A stretch of 40,141 nucleotides of DNA from Opitutaceae bacterium (GCA_028688225.1 JAQTYQ010000029.1:1-40141); one strand, 5' to 3'; numbered from the stretch's first letter, positions 24,290 to 35,238 are shown. Notes: generated from the letters alone by a model not told the origin. Numbers and translations are program-made.

Positions 24290-24314
24290 ACATGTCAACT
24301 ATTAGTTGACGTGT
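24290..24314. repeat. right copy of the 25-bp inverted repeat
   Basis: This copy is the exact reverse complement of 23889-23913, with core GTCAACTATTAGTTGAC. It begins nine bases after the HTH stop codon. The framed unit is 426 bp long end to end. No target-site duplication is visible in the bases outside the two copies (GCAGCC to the left, TCCCCA to the right). Confidence 0.85.
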
Positions 24315-24436
24315 TCCCCATCGCTTCAAGGGAGCGGGAGTGAAGCAGCGTCGCGTCGGCGGCATCGGCTTGGCCGACTTCCCGGTTGCGCGCTGGCGCC
24401 CGCGCGCCCCGGAGGGGGCAGAACCGGCGGTGCCCG

Positions 24437-24478
24437 GAACAAGAAGTACGTTTGCACGAGAGGAAGCATCCTGGCCGG
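24437..24478 (-). pseudogene. remnant of a second ureC 3' end
   Basis: Read leftward, this stretch gives PARMLPLVQTYFLF, which matches the last 14 residues of the intact ureC just upstream ([14 protein letters not shown]) at 10 of 14 positions. At the DNA level about 32 of 44 bases agree, counting the flanking GAAC and CG. It has no stop codon at the end and no body of the gene before it. It lies 70 bases downstream of the homologous end of ureC. A tandem duplication relic or a recombination scar with a paralogous ureC is likely. Confidence 0.6.
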
Positions 24479-24503
24479 CGGTGCAGTGAACGGCGCAGGC
24501 GAT

Positions 24504-26270
<1,767 letters not shown>

Positions 26271-26352
26271 TTTCAATTTTTGGTTTGGGATTTTTGATTG
26301 GAAGAGTCCGCTCGCTGGCGCCCGCAGCTGCCGGGAACGCGACCCGCCGGCC

Positions 26353-26673
26353 CTACAGCGGCCCGTTCACTTTGCCGTTCAAACCGAAGACCTCGCGGGT
26401 GCCGGCGAGGGCGACGAGTTCCACGCGTTTGGTGTCGCCGGCCTCGAAGCGCACGGCGGTGCCGGCGGGGATGTTGAGCCGGAAGCCGCGGGCGGCGGCA
26501 CGATCAAAACGCAGGGCCTCGTTCACCTCGAAGAAGTGAAAATGCGAGCCGACCTGAATGGGCCGGTCGCCGGTGTTGGTGACGGCGAGCGGGCGCGTGG
26601 CGAGGCCGGGATTGGCCGGCAGTCCCGACGCAGCGTCGGAGTCGGACGGGGTGATGATTTCGCCGGGAATCAT
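26353..26673 (-). CDS. ureB: urease subunit beta UreB
   Basis: This is the small structural subunit of the urease trimer. The 106-residue chain opens [13 protein letters not shown], close to the canonical MIPGE start, and has [21 protein letters not shown] and [25 protein letters not shown]. It ends early, at NGKVNGPL, as typical UreB proteins do. The longer open frame upstream is not used because MIPGE is the conserved start. It lies 67 bases after ureA and 82 before ureC; the latter gap has an AT-rich half and a GC-rich half without a gene. Confidence 0.95.
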   Translation of the reverse strand: MIPGEIITPSDSDAASGLPANPGLATRPLAVTNTGDRPIQVGSHFHFFEVNEALRFDRAAARGFRLNIPAGTAVRFEAGDTKRVELVALAGTREVFGLNGKVNGPL

Positions 26674-26740
26674 GGGCAGAGCAAGTGAAGGTGAGAATGA
26701 AAGTGGACCGTGAAGGGCCGCACGGGGCGGTGCTTGTGCG

Positions 26741-27043
26741 TCAGCGGATGGGATGATGGACGGTGACGAGCTTGGTGCCGTCGGGGAACGTGGCCTCAAC
26801 CTGCACCTCGGTGATCATTTCGGGCACGCCTTCCATGACCTCGCCGGCCTTGAGAATGGTGGTGCCGAAGCTCATGAGCTCAGCGACGGACCGGCCGTCG
26901 CGGGCGCCCTCCATGATTTCGGAGGTGATCACGGCGATGGCCTCCGGGTAATTGAGCCGGAGGCCGCGGGCAAGCCGGCGGCGCGCCAGATCGGCGGCCA
27001 CGACCACGAGGAGCTTTTCACGTTCGCGGGGAGTGAGATGCAT
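26741..27043 (-). CDS. ureA: urease subunit gamma UreA
   Basis: This 100-residue structural subunit has the canonical [23 protein letters not shown] opening, then [21 protein letters not shown], and the end [21 protein letters not shown]. Three separate genes ureA, ureB and ureC indicate the usual bacterial (alpha-beta-gamma) trimer arrangement. The ATG is at the conserved MHLT; an apparent upstream extension would read the heptamer repeat (LLTTRYSL). It is the first urease gene after urtE, separated by the repeat hairpin. Confidence 0.96.
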   Translation of the reverse strand: MHLTPREREKLLVVVAADLARRRLARGLRLNYPEAIAVITSEIMEGARDGRSVAELMSFGTTILKAGEVMEGVPEMITEVQVEATFPDGTKLVTVHHPIR

Positions 27044-27056
27044 GGGGAGGGGGAAA

Positions 27057-27172
27057 GTAGTGGGTAGCGAGTAGCGGGTAGTGAGTAGATTCAATCACTA
27101 TACTGGATGATGGCGCGCGTTCTTCATGCTCGATGCTCGCTACTCGCTACTCACTACTCGCTACTCGCTACT
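27057..27172. repeat. inverted heptamer-repeat element between urtE and ureA
   Basis: The left arm (27057-27089) consists of four heptamers of the form YGRGTAG after AGTAG. The right arm (27136-27172) is the reverse complement type, CTACTCR repeated about five times. The arms can pair over about 33 bases with only transition mismatches (G-U pairs in RNA), around a loop of about 46 bases. It fills the gap between urtE and ureA, so it would be transcribed within the operon and could stabilise one side or weaken read-through. Similar (GAGTAGC)n tracts are known in other genomes and produce spurious LLTTRYSLL annotations. Confidence 0.85.
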
Positions 27173-27176
27173 GATT

Positions 27177-27974
27177 TCATACCTGCAGATGCTCGCGCAC
27201 GACTGCGTCGGTGAGGTCGGCGATCGGGCCGGAGATCGTGATCGCCCCGCGGTCCATGGCGTAGAAGCGGTCGGCGACGTCGCGGCAGAAATCAACGTAT
27301 TGCTCGACGAGCAGGATGGCGAGGGCGCCCGCGCGTTTGAGCTCGCGGACCGCGCCCATGATCTCGGAGGCCTCCTGCCGCGCTTGCGCCGTGGCTTCCC
27401 CTTCGGAAATGGTGCTGATCTTCAGTTTCTTGAGGGTGTCGCCGATCTGGTCGATGATGGAGGGCTGGATGCCCTCGGTCGGTTCGTCGAGGATCAGCAG
27501 CTTCGGGTTGGTGAGCAGGGCGCGGCCGATGGCGAGCTGCTGTTGTTGTCCGCCCGAGAGCACGCCCCCTTTGCGCGACAGCATCTCCTTGAGCACGGGA
27601 AACAAGGCGAACACCCGTTCCAGTCCCGCCTGGGCAGCCGCCCGGCTGCGCCGGTGGACGACCAAGCCCAGCCGCAGGTTTTCCTCGACCGTGAGGTGCG
27701 GGAAAATGTCGCGGCCCTGCGGCACGTAACCGATGCCGGCGCGGGCGCGCACATCGGACGGCAACGGGTCGATGCGCTGGGCGGCAAAAGTGATGGCGCC
27801 GGCCCTCACGGGCAGCACGCCGGTGATGGATTTCAAGGTTGTCGTCTTGCCGACGCCGTTGCGGCCCATCAGGGCGACGACCTCGCCGGCGCCCACCTCG
27901 AGGTTGACGCCGCGGAGGATGCGGGAGCCGCCGATGTCGGTCTCGACCGCGGAAAGCTGGAGGAGCGCAGTCAT
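27177..27974 (-). CDS. urtE: urea ABC transporter ATPase UrtE
   Basis: One of the two ATPases of the Urt (HAAT-family) urea importer, 265 residues. Walker A is GRNGVGKTT (38-46), the signature is LSGGQQQQLAIGRAL (139-153), and Walker B is LLILDEPTEG (159-168), followed by the switch region VEQYVDF. Compared with usual UrtE or LivF proteins there is an extra stretch of about 28 residues (~184-212, LKISTISEGEATAQARQEASEIMGAVR) between the D-loop helix and the H-loop strand. It is predicted helical. The ATG at MTALLQLSAVE is used. It is followed by the heptamer hairpin and ureA. Confidence 0.93.
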   Translation of the reverse strand: MTALLQLSAVETDIGGSRILRGVNLEVGAGEVVALMGRNGVGKTTTLKSITGVLPVRAGAITFAAQRIDPLPSDVRARAGIGYVPQGRDIFPHLTVEENLRLGLVVHRRSRAAAQAGLERVFALFPVLKEMLSRKGGVLSGGQQQQLAIGRALLTNPKLLILDEPTEGIQPSIIDQIGDTLKKLKISTISEGEATAQARQEASEIMGAVRELKRAGALAILLVEQYVDFCRDVADRFYAMDRGAITISGPIADLTDAVVREHLQV

Positions 27975-27978
27975 TTGA

Positions 27979-28038
27979 ACCACAAAGCAGCGGAGACACG
28001 GAGGAACAAACCGTGAAGGCCCTTTGTGCCTTTGTGGT
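27979..28038. repeat. palindromic intergenic element between urtD and urtE (ACCACAAAG...CTTTGTGGT)
   Basis: A perfect 9-bp outer stem, ACCACAAAG (27979-27987) with CTTTGTGGT (28030-28038), encloses an imperfect inner part (gagacacgg, ccctttgtgcc). It fills most of the 79-bp gap and would be transcribed within the operon. It shares layout and words with the element between ureF and ureG. Confidence 0.6.
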
Positions 28039-28053
28039 GAGTCATGTCTTGAA

Positions 28054-28830
28054 TCATCTCTTCCCGTGTTTGCCCCGGCCGAGGTAGATCTCGCGGACCC
28101 GCGGGTTGGCCTGCACGTCGTCGAACTTGCCCTCACAGAGCACCGTACCCTGGTGCAGGACGGTGACCTGGCCGTCGCGGGCGATTTGTTTGACGAAGGT
28201 CATGTCGTGCTCGACGACGATGAGGCTGTGTTTACCGGCGAGGGAGAGCAGCAGTTCGCCGGTGCGGTGGGTTTCCTCGTCGGTCATGCCGGCGGCGGGT
28301 TCGTCCACGAGCAGGACCTTCGGCTCCTGGGCGAGCAGCATGCCGATTTCCAGCCACTGTTTCTCGCCGTGGGCGAGCAGCCCCGCCTTCCAGCCGCGTT
28401 TGGCGTCGAGGCGGATGAGCCGCAGCAGCGCATCGATCCGGTCGCGCTCGGTCGAGGACAGACGATGGAAAAGCGAGGCAAAGACGCCGCGCGGCCCTTT
28501 GAGCGAAAGCACGAGGTTCTCCCAGACCGTGTGCTCGACGTAGACACTCGGCGTCTGGAATTTCCGGCCAATGCCGAGGCGGTTGATCTCATACTCGTTG
28601 AGGGCGGTAAGATCGCTCTGCGGATCCTCCGAGCGACCGAACTCGATCTTGCCCGCGTCCGGTTTGGCGCGTCCGGTCAGCAGGTCAAAGAAGGTGGATT
28701 TGCCGGCGCCGTTGGGGCCGATGACCGTGCGCAGCTCGCCGGCGAACAGGTAAAAGTTGAGGTTCGAGATGGCTTTGAAGCCATCATAGGTTTTGGAGAC
28801 GTCCTCGACGGTGAGCAGCGGGTGGGCCAT
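28054..28830 (-). CDS. urtD: urea ABC transporter ATPase UrtD
   Basis: The second ATPase of the Urt importer, 258 residues. Walker A is GPNGAGKST, the signature has the UrtD-specific form AHGEKQWLEIGMLLA, Walker B is VLLVDEPAAGMTDEE, and the H-loop is VVEHDMTFV. The N-terminus begins LLTVEDVSKTYDGFKAI. The ATG lies two bases after the urtC stop (TGACCATG), so translation is coupled. The upstream part of the same open frame runs inside urtC and is not coding. Confidence 0.94.
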   Translation of the reverse strand: MAHPLLTVEDVSKTYDGFKAISNLNFYLFAGELRTVIGPNGAGKSTFFDLLTGRAKPDAGKIEFGRSEDPQSDLTALNEYEINRLGIGRKFQTPSVYVEHTVWENLVLSLKGPRGVFASLFHRLSSTERDRIDALLRLIRLDAKRGWKAGLLAHGEKQWLEIGMLLAQEPKVLLVDEPAAGMTDEETHRTGELLLSLAGKHSLIVVEHDMTFVKQIARDGQVTVLHQGTVLCEGKFDDVQANPRVREIYLGRGKHGKR

Positions 28831-28832
28831 GG

Positions 28833-29948
28833 TCAGGGTTTCGCGGCGGGCGCCACGGCGGAGGTGGGCCGGATTTCTTTCCAGAGTACGGACAGGCGCG
28901 CCGGCAGGCTCACGAGGCCGCCGGGCAGGAAGAGCACGACGAGGATGAAGAGTCCGCCCAGAATGATGAGCCACAAGTCGGGAAAGGCACGGGTGGCCCA
29001 GCTTTTCAGGGCGTTGATCGAGATCGCACCGAGGATCGGTCCGACCAGCGTGCCGCGACCGCCGACGGCGACCCAGACGACGGCCTCGAGGGATTTGTCG
29101 GCCTGCATCTCGCCGGGATTGATGATGCCGACCTGCGGCACGTAAAGCGCGCCGCCGGCGGCGGCGATGAGCGCGGCGAGAACGAAGACGAACCGCTTGT
29201 AATGCGCGGTGGCGTAGCCGCTGAAGAGCACGCGGTTCTCGCCGTCGCGGATGGCGCGCTGCACGAGGCCGAACTTGGTCCGGCCCAGCCAGCGACAACC
29301 CACATAGACCACCAGCAGCGTGAGCGCCGTGGCAATGTAGAGGCCGCGCTGGGTGGCGGGCGCCTGGAGGTTGTAGCCCAGGATCAACTTGAAGTCGGTG
29401 AAGCCGTTGTTGCCGCCGAGGAGCAGATTATTGCGGAAAAACATGATCGAGGCCGCGTAGGTCAGCGCCTGCGTGAGAATCGAGAAATACACGCCCTTGA
29501 TGCGCGAACGGAACGCGAGGAAGGCGAACGCATACGCGACCAGGCCCGGCAGCAGGAACACCATCGTCAGCGCAAACGGGAAGCTGGCGAACGGCTCCCA
29601 GAAGCTCGGGAGCCTGGTCCAGCCGAGAAACACGAGGAAATCGGGGATCGGCTTGTGATACTGGCCGAGGTCGCCGATCATCCGCATGAGATACATGCCG
29701 TGCATGTAGCCGCCGAGGGTGAAGAAGAGCGCCTGGCCGAGGCTGAGCAGGCCGGTGGAGCCCCAGAGCAGGTTGACCGAGATGGCGAGCAGTGCGTAGC
29801 AGAGATACTTGCCCCAGAGCCCGATCGTGAAATTGCTGACCAGGCCGAAGGCGTGCAGCATGGGGAAGACGACGATCATCAGCCCGGCGGCGGTCAGCTC
29901 GAGGCCGGGACGGGAAAGCCAGGTGGAGTTGGGGACAGGGGCGGACAT
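28833..29948 (-). CDS. urtC: urea ABC transporter permease UrtC
   Basis: This LivM-type inner-membrane permease has 371 residues and about ten hydrophobic segments. Family features include [30 protein letters not shown] and the cytoplasmic loop [27 protein letters not shown], which docks to the ATPases. The later block [35 protein letters not shown] is also typical. It begins four bases after the urtB stop and ends two bases before the urtD start. Its soluble tail ([10 protein letters not shown]) is short. Confidence 0.94.
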   Translation of the reverse strand: MSAPVPNSTWLSRPGLELTAAGLMIVVFPMLHAFGLVSNFTIGLWGKYLCYALLAISVNLLWGSTGLLSLGQALFFTLGGYMHGMYLMRMIGDLGQYHKPIPDFLVFLGWTRLPSFWEPFASFPFALTMVFLLPGLVAYAFAFLAFRSRIKGVYFSILTQALTYAASIMFFRNNLLLGGNNGFTDFKLILGYNLQAPATQRGLYIATALTLLVVYVGCRWLGRTKFGLVQRAIRDGENRVLFSGYATAHYKRFVFVLAALIAAAGGALYVPQVGIINPGEMQADKSLEAVVWVAVGGRGTLVGPILGAISINALKSWATRAFPDLWLIILGGLFILVVLFLPGGLVSLPARLSVLWKEIRPTSAVAPAAKP

Positions 29949-29952
29949 GCGG

Positions 29953-31761
29953 TTATTCGTCGAGGGTGCGGCTGCGGGTGACGAAGAGCCCGGCCGGCCG
30001 CCATTGCAGGAAGAGGATGATGGCCCCGAGCACGAGAATCTTGCCGAAGACCGCGGCGTCCTGCGCCAGGTTTTGCAGGAAGCTGCCGATGGCCGGCACC
30101 CAGCTCAGGCCCGGGGCCCAGTCGGGCAGGTATTGTTGCAAAACCTGGTCCGCCCCGCCGATGGTGAACGCGCTGATGACAGTGCCGCCGACGCTGCCCA
30201 CGCCGCCGACGACCACAACCATGAACGAGTCGATGATGTAGTTCTGCCCGAGCGACGGGCCGACATTGCCGATCTGGCTGAGAAAAGCGCCCGCCAGCCC
30301 GGCCAGCCCGCTGCCGAGGCCGAAGGTGAGCATGTTGACGCGTCCGGTGCGGACGCCCATGCAGGCAGCCATGTCGCGGTTTTGCATCGAGGCGCGGATG
30401 AGCAGACCGAGCGCGGTCTTGGTCAGCACGAGCCACATCCCGAAAACGATCAGGACCGCGAAGCCGATCACGAAGACGCGATTCCAGCCGAGCAGCACAT
30501 CGTTGACCGTCCAGTTGCCACTGAGATAGGTGGGACTGGAAACCTGGACGTTGTTGGCGCCGAACATCAAGCGGAAGGCCTGTTGCAGCACGAGGGATAC
30601 GCCCCAAGTGGCCAGCAGGCTCTCCAGCGGGCGGCGGTAGAGGAACTGAATGATACTGCGCTCGAGTCCGATGCCGACCAGCGCGGCGGCAAGAAAACTG
30701 AGCGGAATGGCTGCGAAAAAATAGCACTGATAGGCCGGGCCGCTGAGATTCATGCCCGGAACCGGCAGGCTGAGCCCGAAGAACGGAATCGTGAGGCCCG
30801 CGCCAAAGATGTTTTGCACGAGGTAGGTCGTGTAGGCGCCGACCGCGATCATCTCGCCGTGCGCCATGTTGATCACGCGCATGAGGCCGAAGGTGATGGC
30901 GAGACCCAGCGCTCCGACGAGCAGGATGCTGCCGAGGCTGATGCCGCGAAAAAGCGTGCCGAAGAAGTCCACCGCCGAGCGGTGTTGCTCGACGGCCTTC
31001 CGGGCGGCCCGGGCGGCGTTGGCCACGGGGACGTTCTTTTTTGCCACCGCTTCCTGCAGGGTTCGCTGGAGAAAATCGGTGCTGGAAAGGGTGTGCAGTT
31101 CCTTGAGTTCACCGAGGGCGGCGAGCTTCACTTCGTCCTTCGCCTCCTTGAGGCGGATGAGCGCGATGGCTTCGCGGAGGGCGCGCAAGGCCTTGGGGTC
31201 GGACTCCATCTTGAGGCGCACCTCCAGGGCGGGCAGTTTTTCAACGCTTTGCGTCCGGCCGATGGCCTGGATGGCCTGGACGCGCTTGGTGAGATCGGAT
31301 GAAGCGAGGTCAATGAGATCGAGCACCGCCTTCATGGCCCGGCGCAGCGAAGAGTTGTGCTCGACGGCGGTGAGGTCGGGCCCCACCAGGCGCAGCGGCT
31401 GACCCGCGGTGTCCGTGAGCGGCGAACCGTCATCCACACGAAAGGCCGGCTGCGCGCCGCCGGCATCCCTGTCGCCGGCGAGCAGCACGGCGATTTTTCC
31501 GCCGCCCGGCGGCTCGTAAATGAAAAGGGTGTCCTTGCGCCAGGCATCGAGGAGAACCTTGATCGTCTCGTCGTCCTGGCCGATGAGAGTGGCGATGATT
31601 TCGCGTTTTTGCGCGTCATCGGCGGCGAAAATCGCCCGCACGATGGTCTGCCGGGGCGTGTCGGTCCCCGCGGCCGGCTCCGGCCCGGCCGCCCGGAGCA
31701 CTGGTCCGGCGGCCAACAGGCCGGCGGCAAACAGCAAAGCGAAATGAGGTCGTAAAATCAT
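29953..31761 (-). CDS. urtB: urea ABC transporter permease UrtB with periplasmic extension
   Basis: This LivH-type permease has 602 residues. A signal-like segment ([16 protein letters not shown]) is followed by a soluble region of about 250 residues with helical, repeat-like stretches ([27 protein letters not shown]) and an exported-protein composition. The membrane domain begins near [20 protein letters not shown] and includes the family motif [14 protein letters not shown] and the docking loop [18 protein letters not shown]. Long N-terminal extensions are common in UrtB and absent in LivH, which supports urea over amino acids. The ATG is used; an in-frame TTG lies five codons upstream. It is separated from urtA by a terminator. 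Confidence 0.92.
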   Translation of the reverse strand: MILRPHFALLFAAGLLAAGPVLRAAGPEPAAGTDTPRQTIVRAIFAADDAQKREIIATLIGQDDETIKVLLDAWRKDTLFIYEPPGGGKIAVLLAGDRDAGGAQPAFRVDDGSPLTDTAGQPLRLVGPDLTAVEHNSSLRRAMKAVLDLIDLASSDLTKRVQAIQAIGRTQSVEKLPALEVRLKMESDPKALRALREAIALIRLKEAKDEVKLAALGELKELHTLSSTDFLQRTLQEAVAKKNVPVANAARAARKAVEQHRSAVDFFGTLFRGISLGSILLVGALGLAITFGLMRVINMAHGEMIAVGAYTTYLVQNIFGAGLTIPFFGLSLPVPGMNLSGPAYQCYFFAAIPLSFLAAALVGIGLERSIIQFLYRRPLESLLATWGVSLVLQQAFRLMFGANNVQVSSPTYLSGNWTVNDVLLGWNRVFVIGFAVLIVFGMWLVLTKTALGLLIRASMQNRDMAACMGVRTGRVNMLTFGLGSGLAGLAGAFLSQIGNVGPSLGQNYIIDSFMVVVVGGVGSVGGTVISAFTIGGADQVLQQYLPDWAPGLSWVPAIGSFLQNLAQDAAVFGKILVLGAIILFLQWRPAGLFVTRSRTLDE

Positions 31762-31881
31762 CAAGCGCGAGGACAAGGGTTGGAGCAGAAGCCATGAATC
31801 ATGGGCTGATAAGCAGGGCGGATGCCGATTGGGAACCTAGTTCGCCGCCCGCAAAAAGTTTTTTCCGACCGCCCAACGGGC

Positions 31882-31915
31882 AAAATAAAAAGGAGCGGGT
31901 TCACGTTGAACCCGC
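31882..31915 (-). terminator. intrinsic terminator between urtA and urtB
   Basis: On the minus strand GCGGGTTCA-ACG-TGAACCCGC (31895-31915) forms a perfect 9-bp stem and is followed by TCCTTTTTATTTT. It stands 32 bases after the urtA stop. Partial termination here would give more binding protein than permease and ATPase, a common device in binding-protein importers. Confidence 0.8.
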
Positions 31916-31947
31916 CCCAAGTTGCCAGTCTGGGCGCAATGGGCGGC

Positions 31948-33207
31948 TTACTTGAATTTGCCTTTCAGCCAGGGCTCGCCGTAGATGCTGTCGAAGGACT
32001 TGAGAATCTTGAACTGGCCGTCGGCCTTGGTTTCGCCGATGTAGACGTTCTTGGTCAGGTGCATGTTTTTCTGCGTGGTGACCTTGCCGCCGGGCCCATC
32101 GAAGGAGATCCCGGATTTCCAAGCCTCGCGGATCTTGTCCACGTCGAAGCTGCCGGCCTTCTCGACGCAGGCTTTCCAGAGGTAGACGCCGTCATAGCTC
32201 AGCACCATCGGTGAGCAGGTGACGCGGCCTTCCTTCACGATGCCGGCCACGGTACTCGCGGCGAGCCAGGTTTGGAAGTCGGCGATGAACTTCTTGTTGG
32301 CGGGCGAATTGATCGACTGGAAGTAAGTCCAGCAGCCAAGCTGACCGACGAGCTGGTCGGCGGGCAGGCCGCGGAATTCATCCTCGGAGATCGAGAAGGA
32401 GACGACCGGGCAGGTGTCGGCGGTGAGGCCGGAGGCGGCGTATTCCTTGAAGAAGGGCACGTTGGTGTCGCCGTTGAGGGTCGAGACGACGCAGGCGTCG
32501 CCGGAGGCGGCGAACTGCTTGATCTCGGCGACAATCTGCTGGTAGTCGGTGTGGCCGAAGGGCGTGTATTTGCCGGCGGAGATGATCTTGCCGGACTCGT
32601 CTTTGCGGAAGCCACCGCCGATGTTCTCGATCGGCACGCCCTTGCTCAGGAGATACTCGAGGAGCACGAGGTTGGTGGTCTGCGGGTAGACGTAATCGGA
32701 GCCGAGCAGGTAGAACTTCTTCTTGCCCTCGGCGAGATAGTAGTCGACCGCGGGCGTGGCCTGCTGGTTGACGGCCTCGGCCGTGTAGGCGACGTTCTGC
32801 GACTCCTCCTCGCCCTCATATTGCACGGGGTAGAAGAGCAGGCCGTTGTTCTTCTCGAAGACGGGCAGCACGGACTTGCGGCTGACGGATGTCCAGCAGC
32901 CGAAGACGACGGCGACCTGGTCCTGCTCGAGGAGCTGCTTGGCTTTCTCGGCGAAGAGCGGCCAGTTCGACGCACCATCCACGACGACGGGCTCGATTTT
33001 GTAGCCCATGACGCCGCCCTTGGCGTTGATTTCATCGAAGGTGAACAGGAGAATGTCCCGCAGCGAGGTTTCGCTGATGGCCATGGTGCCGCTGAGGGAG
33101 TGGAGGACGCCGACCTTGACGACCTTGTCGGCGGCGCGGACGGCAGGAACGAGCGCGGCGGCCGCAACGGCGCCGGCGAGGAGGAGAGGACGAAGTGATT
33201 TTAGCAT
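31948..33207 (-). CDS. urtA: urea-binding protein of the Urt importer, UrtA
   Basis: This periplasmic binding protein has 419 residues and a clear signal peptide ([25 protein letters not shown], cleaved before ADK). The mature part is the amide-binding type: [58 protein letters not shown] and [17 protein letters not shown]. The last two are characteristic of UrtA and FmdD. Context with urtBCDE and urease makes urea the substrate; short-chain amides are the alternative. It follows the porin gene by 121 bases, with hairpins in between. Confidence 0.95.
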   Translation of the reverse strand: MLKSLRPLLLAGAVAAAALVPAVRAADKVVKVGVLHSLSGTMAISETSLRDILLFTFDEINAKGGVMGYKIEPVVVDGASNWPLFAEKAKQLLEQDQVAVVFGCWTSVSRKSVLPVFEKNNGLLFYPVQYEGEEESQNVAYTAEAVNQQATPAVDYYLAEGKKKFYLLGSDYVYPQTTNLVLLEYLLSKGVPIENIGGGFRKDESGKIISAGKYTPFGHTDYQQIVAEIKQFAASGDACVVSTLNGDTNVPFFKEYAASGLTADTCPVVSFSISEDEFRGLPADQLVGQLGCWTYFQSINSPANKKFIADFQTWLAASTVAGIVKEGRVTCSPMVLSYDGVYLWKACVEKAGSFDVDKIREAWKSGISFDGPGGKVTTQKNMHLTKNVYIGETKADGQFKILKSFDSIYGEPWLKGKFK

Positions 33208-33237
33208 GGGAATGAGAATTTGGTGCGTGACTCGGCT

Positions 33238-33310
33238 CCGCGCGATCCGCGCGGCAAGCAGGGAAAAAAGGCGGGGAGGAAAGGAGCCCGCGCCGCTGCG
33301 GCGGGGCTCC
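33238..33310 (-). terminator. two GC hairpins between the porin gene and urtA
   Basis: The first hairpin downstream of the porin gene (33283-33310, GGAGCCC.../...GGGCTCC type, imperfect centre) is followed on the minus strand by TTTCC and, further on, by six T at 33264-33269. A second, perfect 7-bp hairpin CCGCGCG-ATC-CGCGCGG (33238-33254) lies closer to urtA. They may attenuate transcription from porin into urtA or protect transcript ends. Whether urtA has its own promoter here is not clear. Confidence 0.4.
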
Positions 33311-33328
33311 GGCCGGAACGGCGGCAGG

Positions 33329-34324
33329 TCAGAATTTGAACAGCGCCTGGACCCCGAAGAATGTCGCGCTGTCCACGGTGTAGTTCTCGTAATCGTAGTA
33401 CGACACCTCGGCGCGCACCGTGAGATGATCGGTGAGGGTGTAGGCGGGGCCGACCGTGTACTTCAGGAAGCCCGGGCCGCCGTCGCTCAGTTTTTCGCCG
33501 CTGATGCGGAAGGCGGAGTAGACCTTGTCCGTGAAGTTGTAGCCGAGGAAGGCGAGCCAGTTGTAGCCCTTGGCGCCGAGGCCGCCGTCCTTGTGCTGGT
33601 ATTCCGCGCCGACGGACGTCGCCTGGTTGAGCTGATAGCTGAGCCAGACGTCGAGCGTGAGGACGGAGTGGACCTGGAAGTTGCCCTTCGTGTCGTAGCC
33701 GAAGCCGCCCCACAGCGTGACATCGCCGATCTTCTGGACGACGTAGCCCTCGAAGCCCGCGTTGTGCTTCAGTTCGCCGTCGCCACGGTTGTACCCGTAG
33801 GGCGAATAGACGGAATCGAGCACCGCAAACCCCATGCCGGTGCTGCCGGCCGTGTAGTCGAGTTTCACGCCGCTGTGATAACCTGGGATCGCGCCGAGAA
33901 AATCACCGTTGGCGTAGGAGATCTGCGTCATCAGGGTGGGATAGAAGGACTCGTACCCGAGGTAGCTCAGGAATTTTCCGCCCGTGACGGTCACGCCGCC
34001 GCCGGCGTCGTAGGTGACGTAGGCGTCGAGCACATTCAGGCCCAGCGCTGAGCCCGGAAAATCGAACAGGCTGACGACCGCGGTCACCGGCTGGTAGCTG
34101 GCGGTGAAGGTCAGATCCACGGCGTTGGCGTCGCCCGCGCCCGGCGGCGCCTTGGAGGCGTCGAAGAGGGAATCCGACGACGTGCCCGGGTCGGGCGAGT
34201 ACGTCGTATAGGCACCGGCGATGTAGCCGCTCACGGTGAGGTTGTCGTTCAGCTTGACGTCAGCGTGGGCCGATAGCGTCGAGAGGAGGGCCGCGGCCCA
34301 GGCCCAGGGCAGGAGTTTCTTCAT
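33329..34324 (-). CDS. outer-membrane porin-like beta-barrel protein
   Basis: The 331-residue protein has a signal peptide ([21 protein letters not shown]) and then alternating aromatic/polar strands throughout ([35 protein letters not shown]). It ends in the C-terminal phenylalanine (QALFKF) recognised by the outer-membrane assembly machinery. It resembles porin-like proteins that accompany urt genes, so passage of urea or other small amides across the outer membrane is inferred. It heads the leftward porin-urtABCDE-ureABC series. The ATG at MKKLL is used; a start ten codons upstream would spoil the signal peptide. Confidence 0.85.
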   Translation of the reverse strand: MKKLLPWAWAAALLSTLSAHADVKLNDNLTVSGYIAGAYTTYSPDPGTSSDSLFDASKAPPGAGDANAVDLTFTASYQPVTAVVSLFDFPGSALGLNVLDAYVTYDAGGGVTVTGGKFLSYLGYESFYPTLMTQISYANGDFLGAIPGYHSGVKLDYTAGSTGMGFAVLDSVYSPYGYNRGDGELKHNAGFEGYVVQKIGDVTLWGGFGYDTKGNFQVHSVLTLDVWLSYQLNQATSVGAEYQHKDGGLGAKGYNWLAFLGYNFTDKVYSAFRISGEKLSDGGPGFLKYTVGPAYTLTDHLTVRAEVSYYDYENYTVDSATFFGVQALFKF

Positions 34325-34397
34325 ATGGTTGCTTGCGGTTGGAGGTGGATACATGCAGAGCCGGTTGGAATGGTTCCGCCCGGGTTGCCGCTTTTAC

Positions 34398-34414
34398 AGC
34401 AGCACACTTGCCAA
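34398..34414 (-). promoter_or_regulatory. candidate sigma-54 (-24/-12) promoter for the porin-urt-ure operon
   Basis: Read leftward, TTGGCAAGTGTGCTGCT has GG and GC exactly ten bases apart and agrees with YTGGCACGRNNNTTGCW at 11 of 14 defined positions. The porin ATG is about 75 bases downstream. The 288-bp gap 34325-34612 contains no gene; the rest is GC-rich with no other recognised signal apart from an A/T run near 34427-34440. RpoN control would fit nitrogen-limited urea uptake. The match is short and could be chance. Confidence 0.5.
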
Positions 34415-34612
34415 CGCAACGGGTATGAAAAAAATTCATCTCCCAACCGGAAATACCCCGGCCTCCGCATTGCCGGAGGAGCGATGGGGCCCGCGCCAGA
34501 ACCCACTGGATTTCTCTCCTCCCGATCGAGCGCACCGTTTCGCCCCGGCCAGCACATCAACCGATCGTGGACAGATCCGGCCCCGGGGCCCCCGGCGGGC
34601 GGAGGACGGGTC

Positions 34613-35155
34613 TCAGCGAACCTTCGCGTAGATCAGGCAGTCGCGGGGTTCGGGACCGATGGTCGGGCAGACATGCCAGCGGCGCAGCAAACCTTCGCGC
34701 TTCAGCCCGGCTTTCTCCATCACCCGGACCGAGGCGGAGTTCGCTGCGTCGCAAAAAGCCCACACCCGGTAAAGCGGCGGCTGGGCCAGCGCCCACGCGG
34801 CGACATAGCGCACCGCCTCGGTCATCAATCCCTGGCCCCAGTGGGCGCGACCCAGCACGTAGCCGAGCATCGCCCCATGCGGGCCGAGGCCCACGCCCAC
34901 CGAACCAATCGGCGTGTCGGTGCCGCGCAAGCCGAGCATCCACGGATAGTGGTCGCCTTCGCCGGTTTCCCACGTGCGCACCGCGCCGCGCAGGAATTCC
35001 CGCAGCGGCTCGATCTCCGTGTAGTAGCGCCACGCGAGGTACCGCGTGACCTCGGGATCGGCGGCATAAGCGGCAAACACCGCTTCGGCGTCCTCGACGC
35101 GGGGTCGCCGCGCGACGAGACGCTCGGTGGTGAAGGTTTCAGGCGGCCGCGTCAT
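34613..35155 (-). CDS. GNAT-family N-acetyltransferase (RimJ/RimL-like)
   Basis: This 180-residue acetyltransferase of the RimJ/RimL group opens FTTERLVARRPRVEDAEAVF. The acetyl-CoA pyrophosphate-binding region is GYVLGRAHWGQGLMTEAVRYV (residues ~97-117), with Gln-x-Gly-Leu in place of the usual Q/R-x-x-G-x-G/A. Near the end is VWAFCDAANSASVRVMEKAGLKREGLLRR, typical of the family. Such enzymes acetylate ribosomal or other protein N-termini or small molecules; the substrate cannot be told here. It appears monocistronic. Confidence 0.85.
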   Translation of the reverse strand: MTRPPETFTTERLVARRPRVEDAEAVFAAYAADPEVTRYLAWRYYTEIEPLREFLRGAVRTWETGEGDHYPWMLGLRGTDTPIGSVGVGLGPHGAMLGYVLGRAHWGQGLMTEAVRYVAAWALAQPPLYRVWAFCDAANSASVRVMEKAGLKREGLLRRWHVCPTIGPEPRDCLIYAKVR

Positions 35156-35238
35156 GCCGCCAATCCGCGCCGCGGCCGCACCGGTGTCAACCGGTGTTTT
35201 GCCGCCGGGAAAGCCGGTTCCGCCGTCCGGGGCGGGTT

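Noticed and set aside
23905..24309. A 134-codon plus-strand frame overlapping the HTH gene
   Set aside because: It starts and ends inside the inverted repeats and has low-complexity Arg/Ala/Gly content; the other frame contains a recognisable helix-turn-helix.
27057..27172. Possible CRISPR array
   Set aside because: The units are 7 bases long and contiguous, with no spacers and no cas genes; it is an inverted heptamer repeat.
27126..28016. A plus-strand frame beginning [16 protein letters not shown]
   Set aside because: The start is translated from the heptamer repeat, a well-known source of spurious proteins, and the rest is antisense to urtE.
29809..31302. A 497-codon plus-strand frame opposite urtB/urtC
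   Set aside because: It is antisense to two membrane proteins, with polar residues mirroring their hydrophobic codons.
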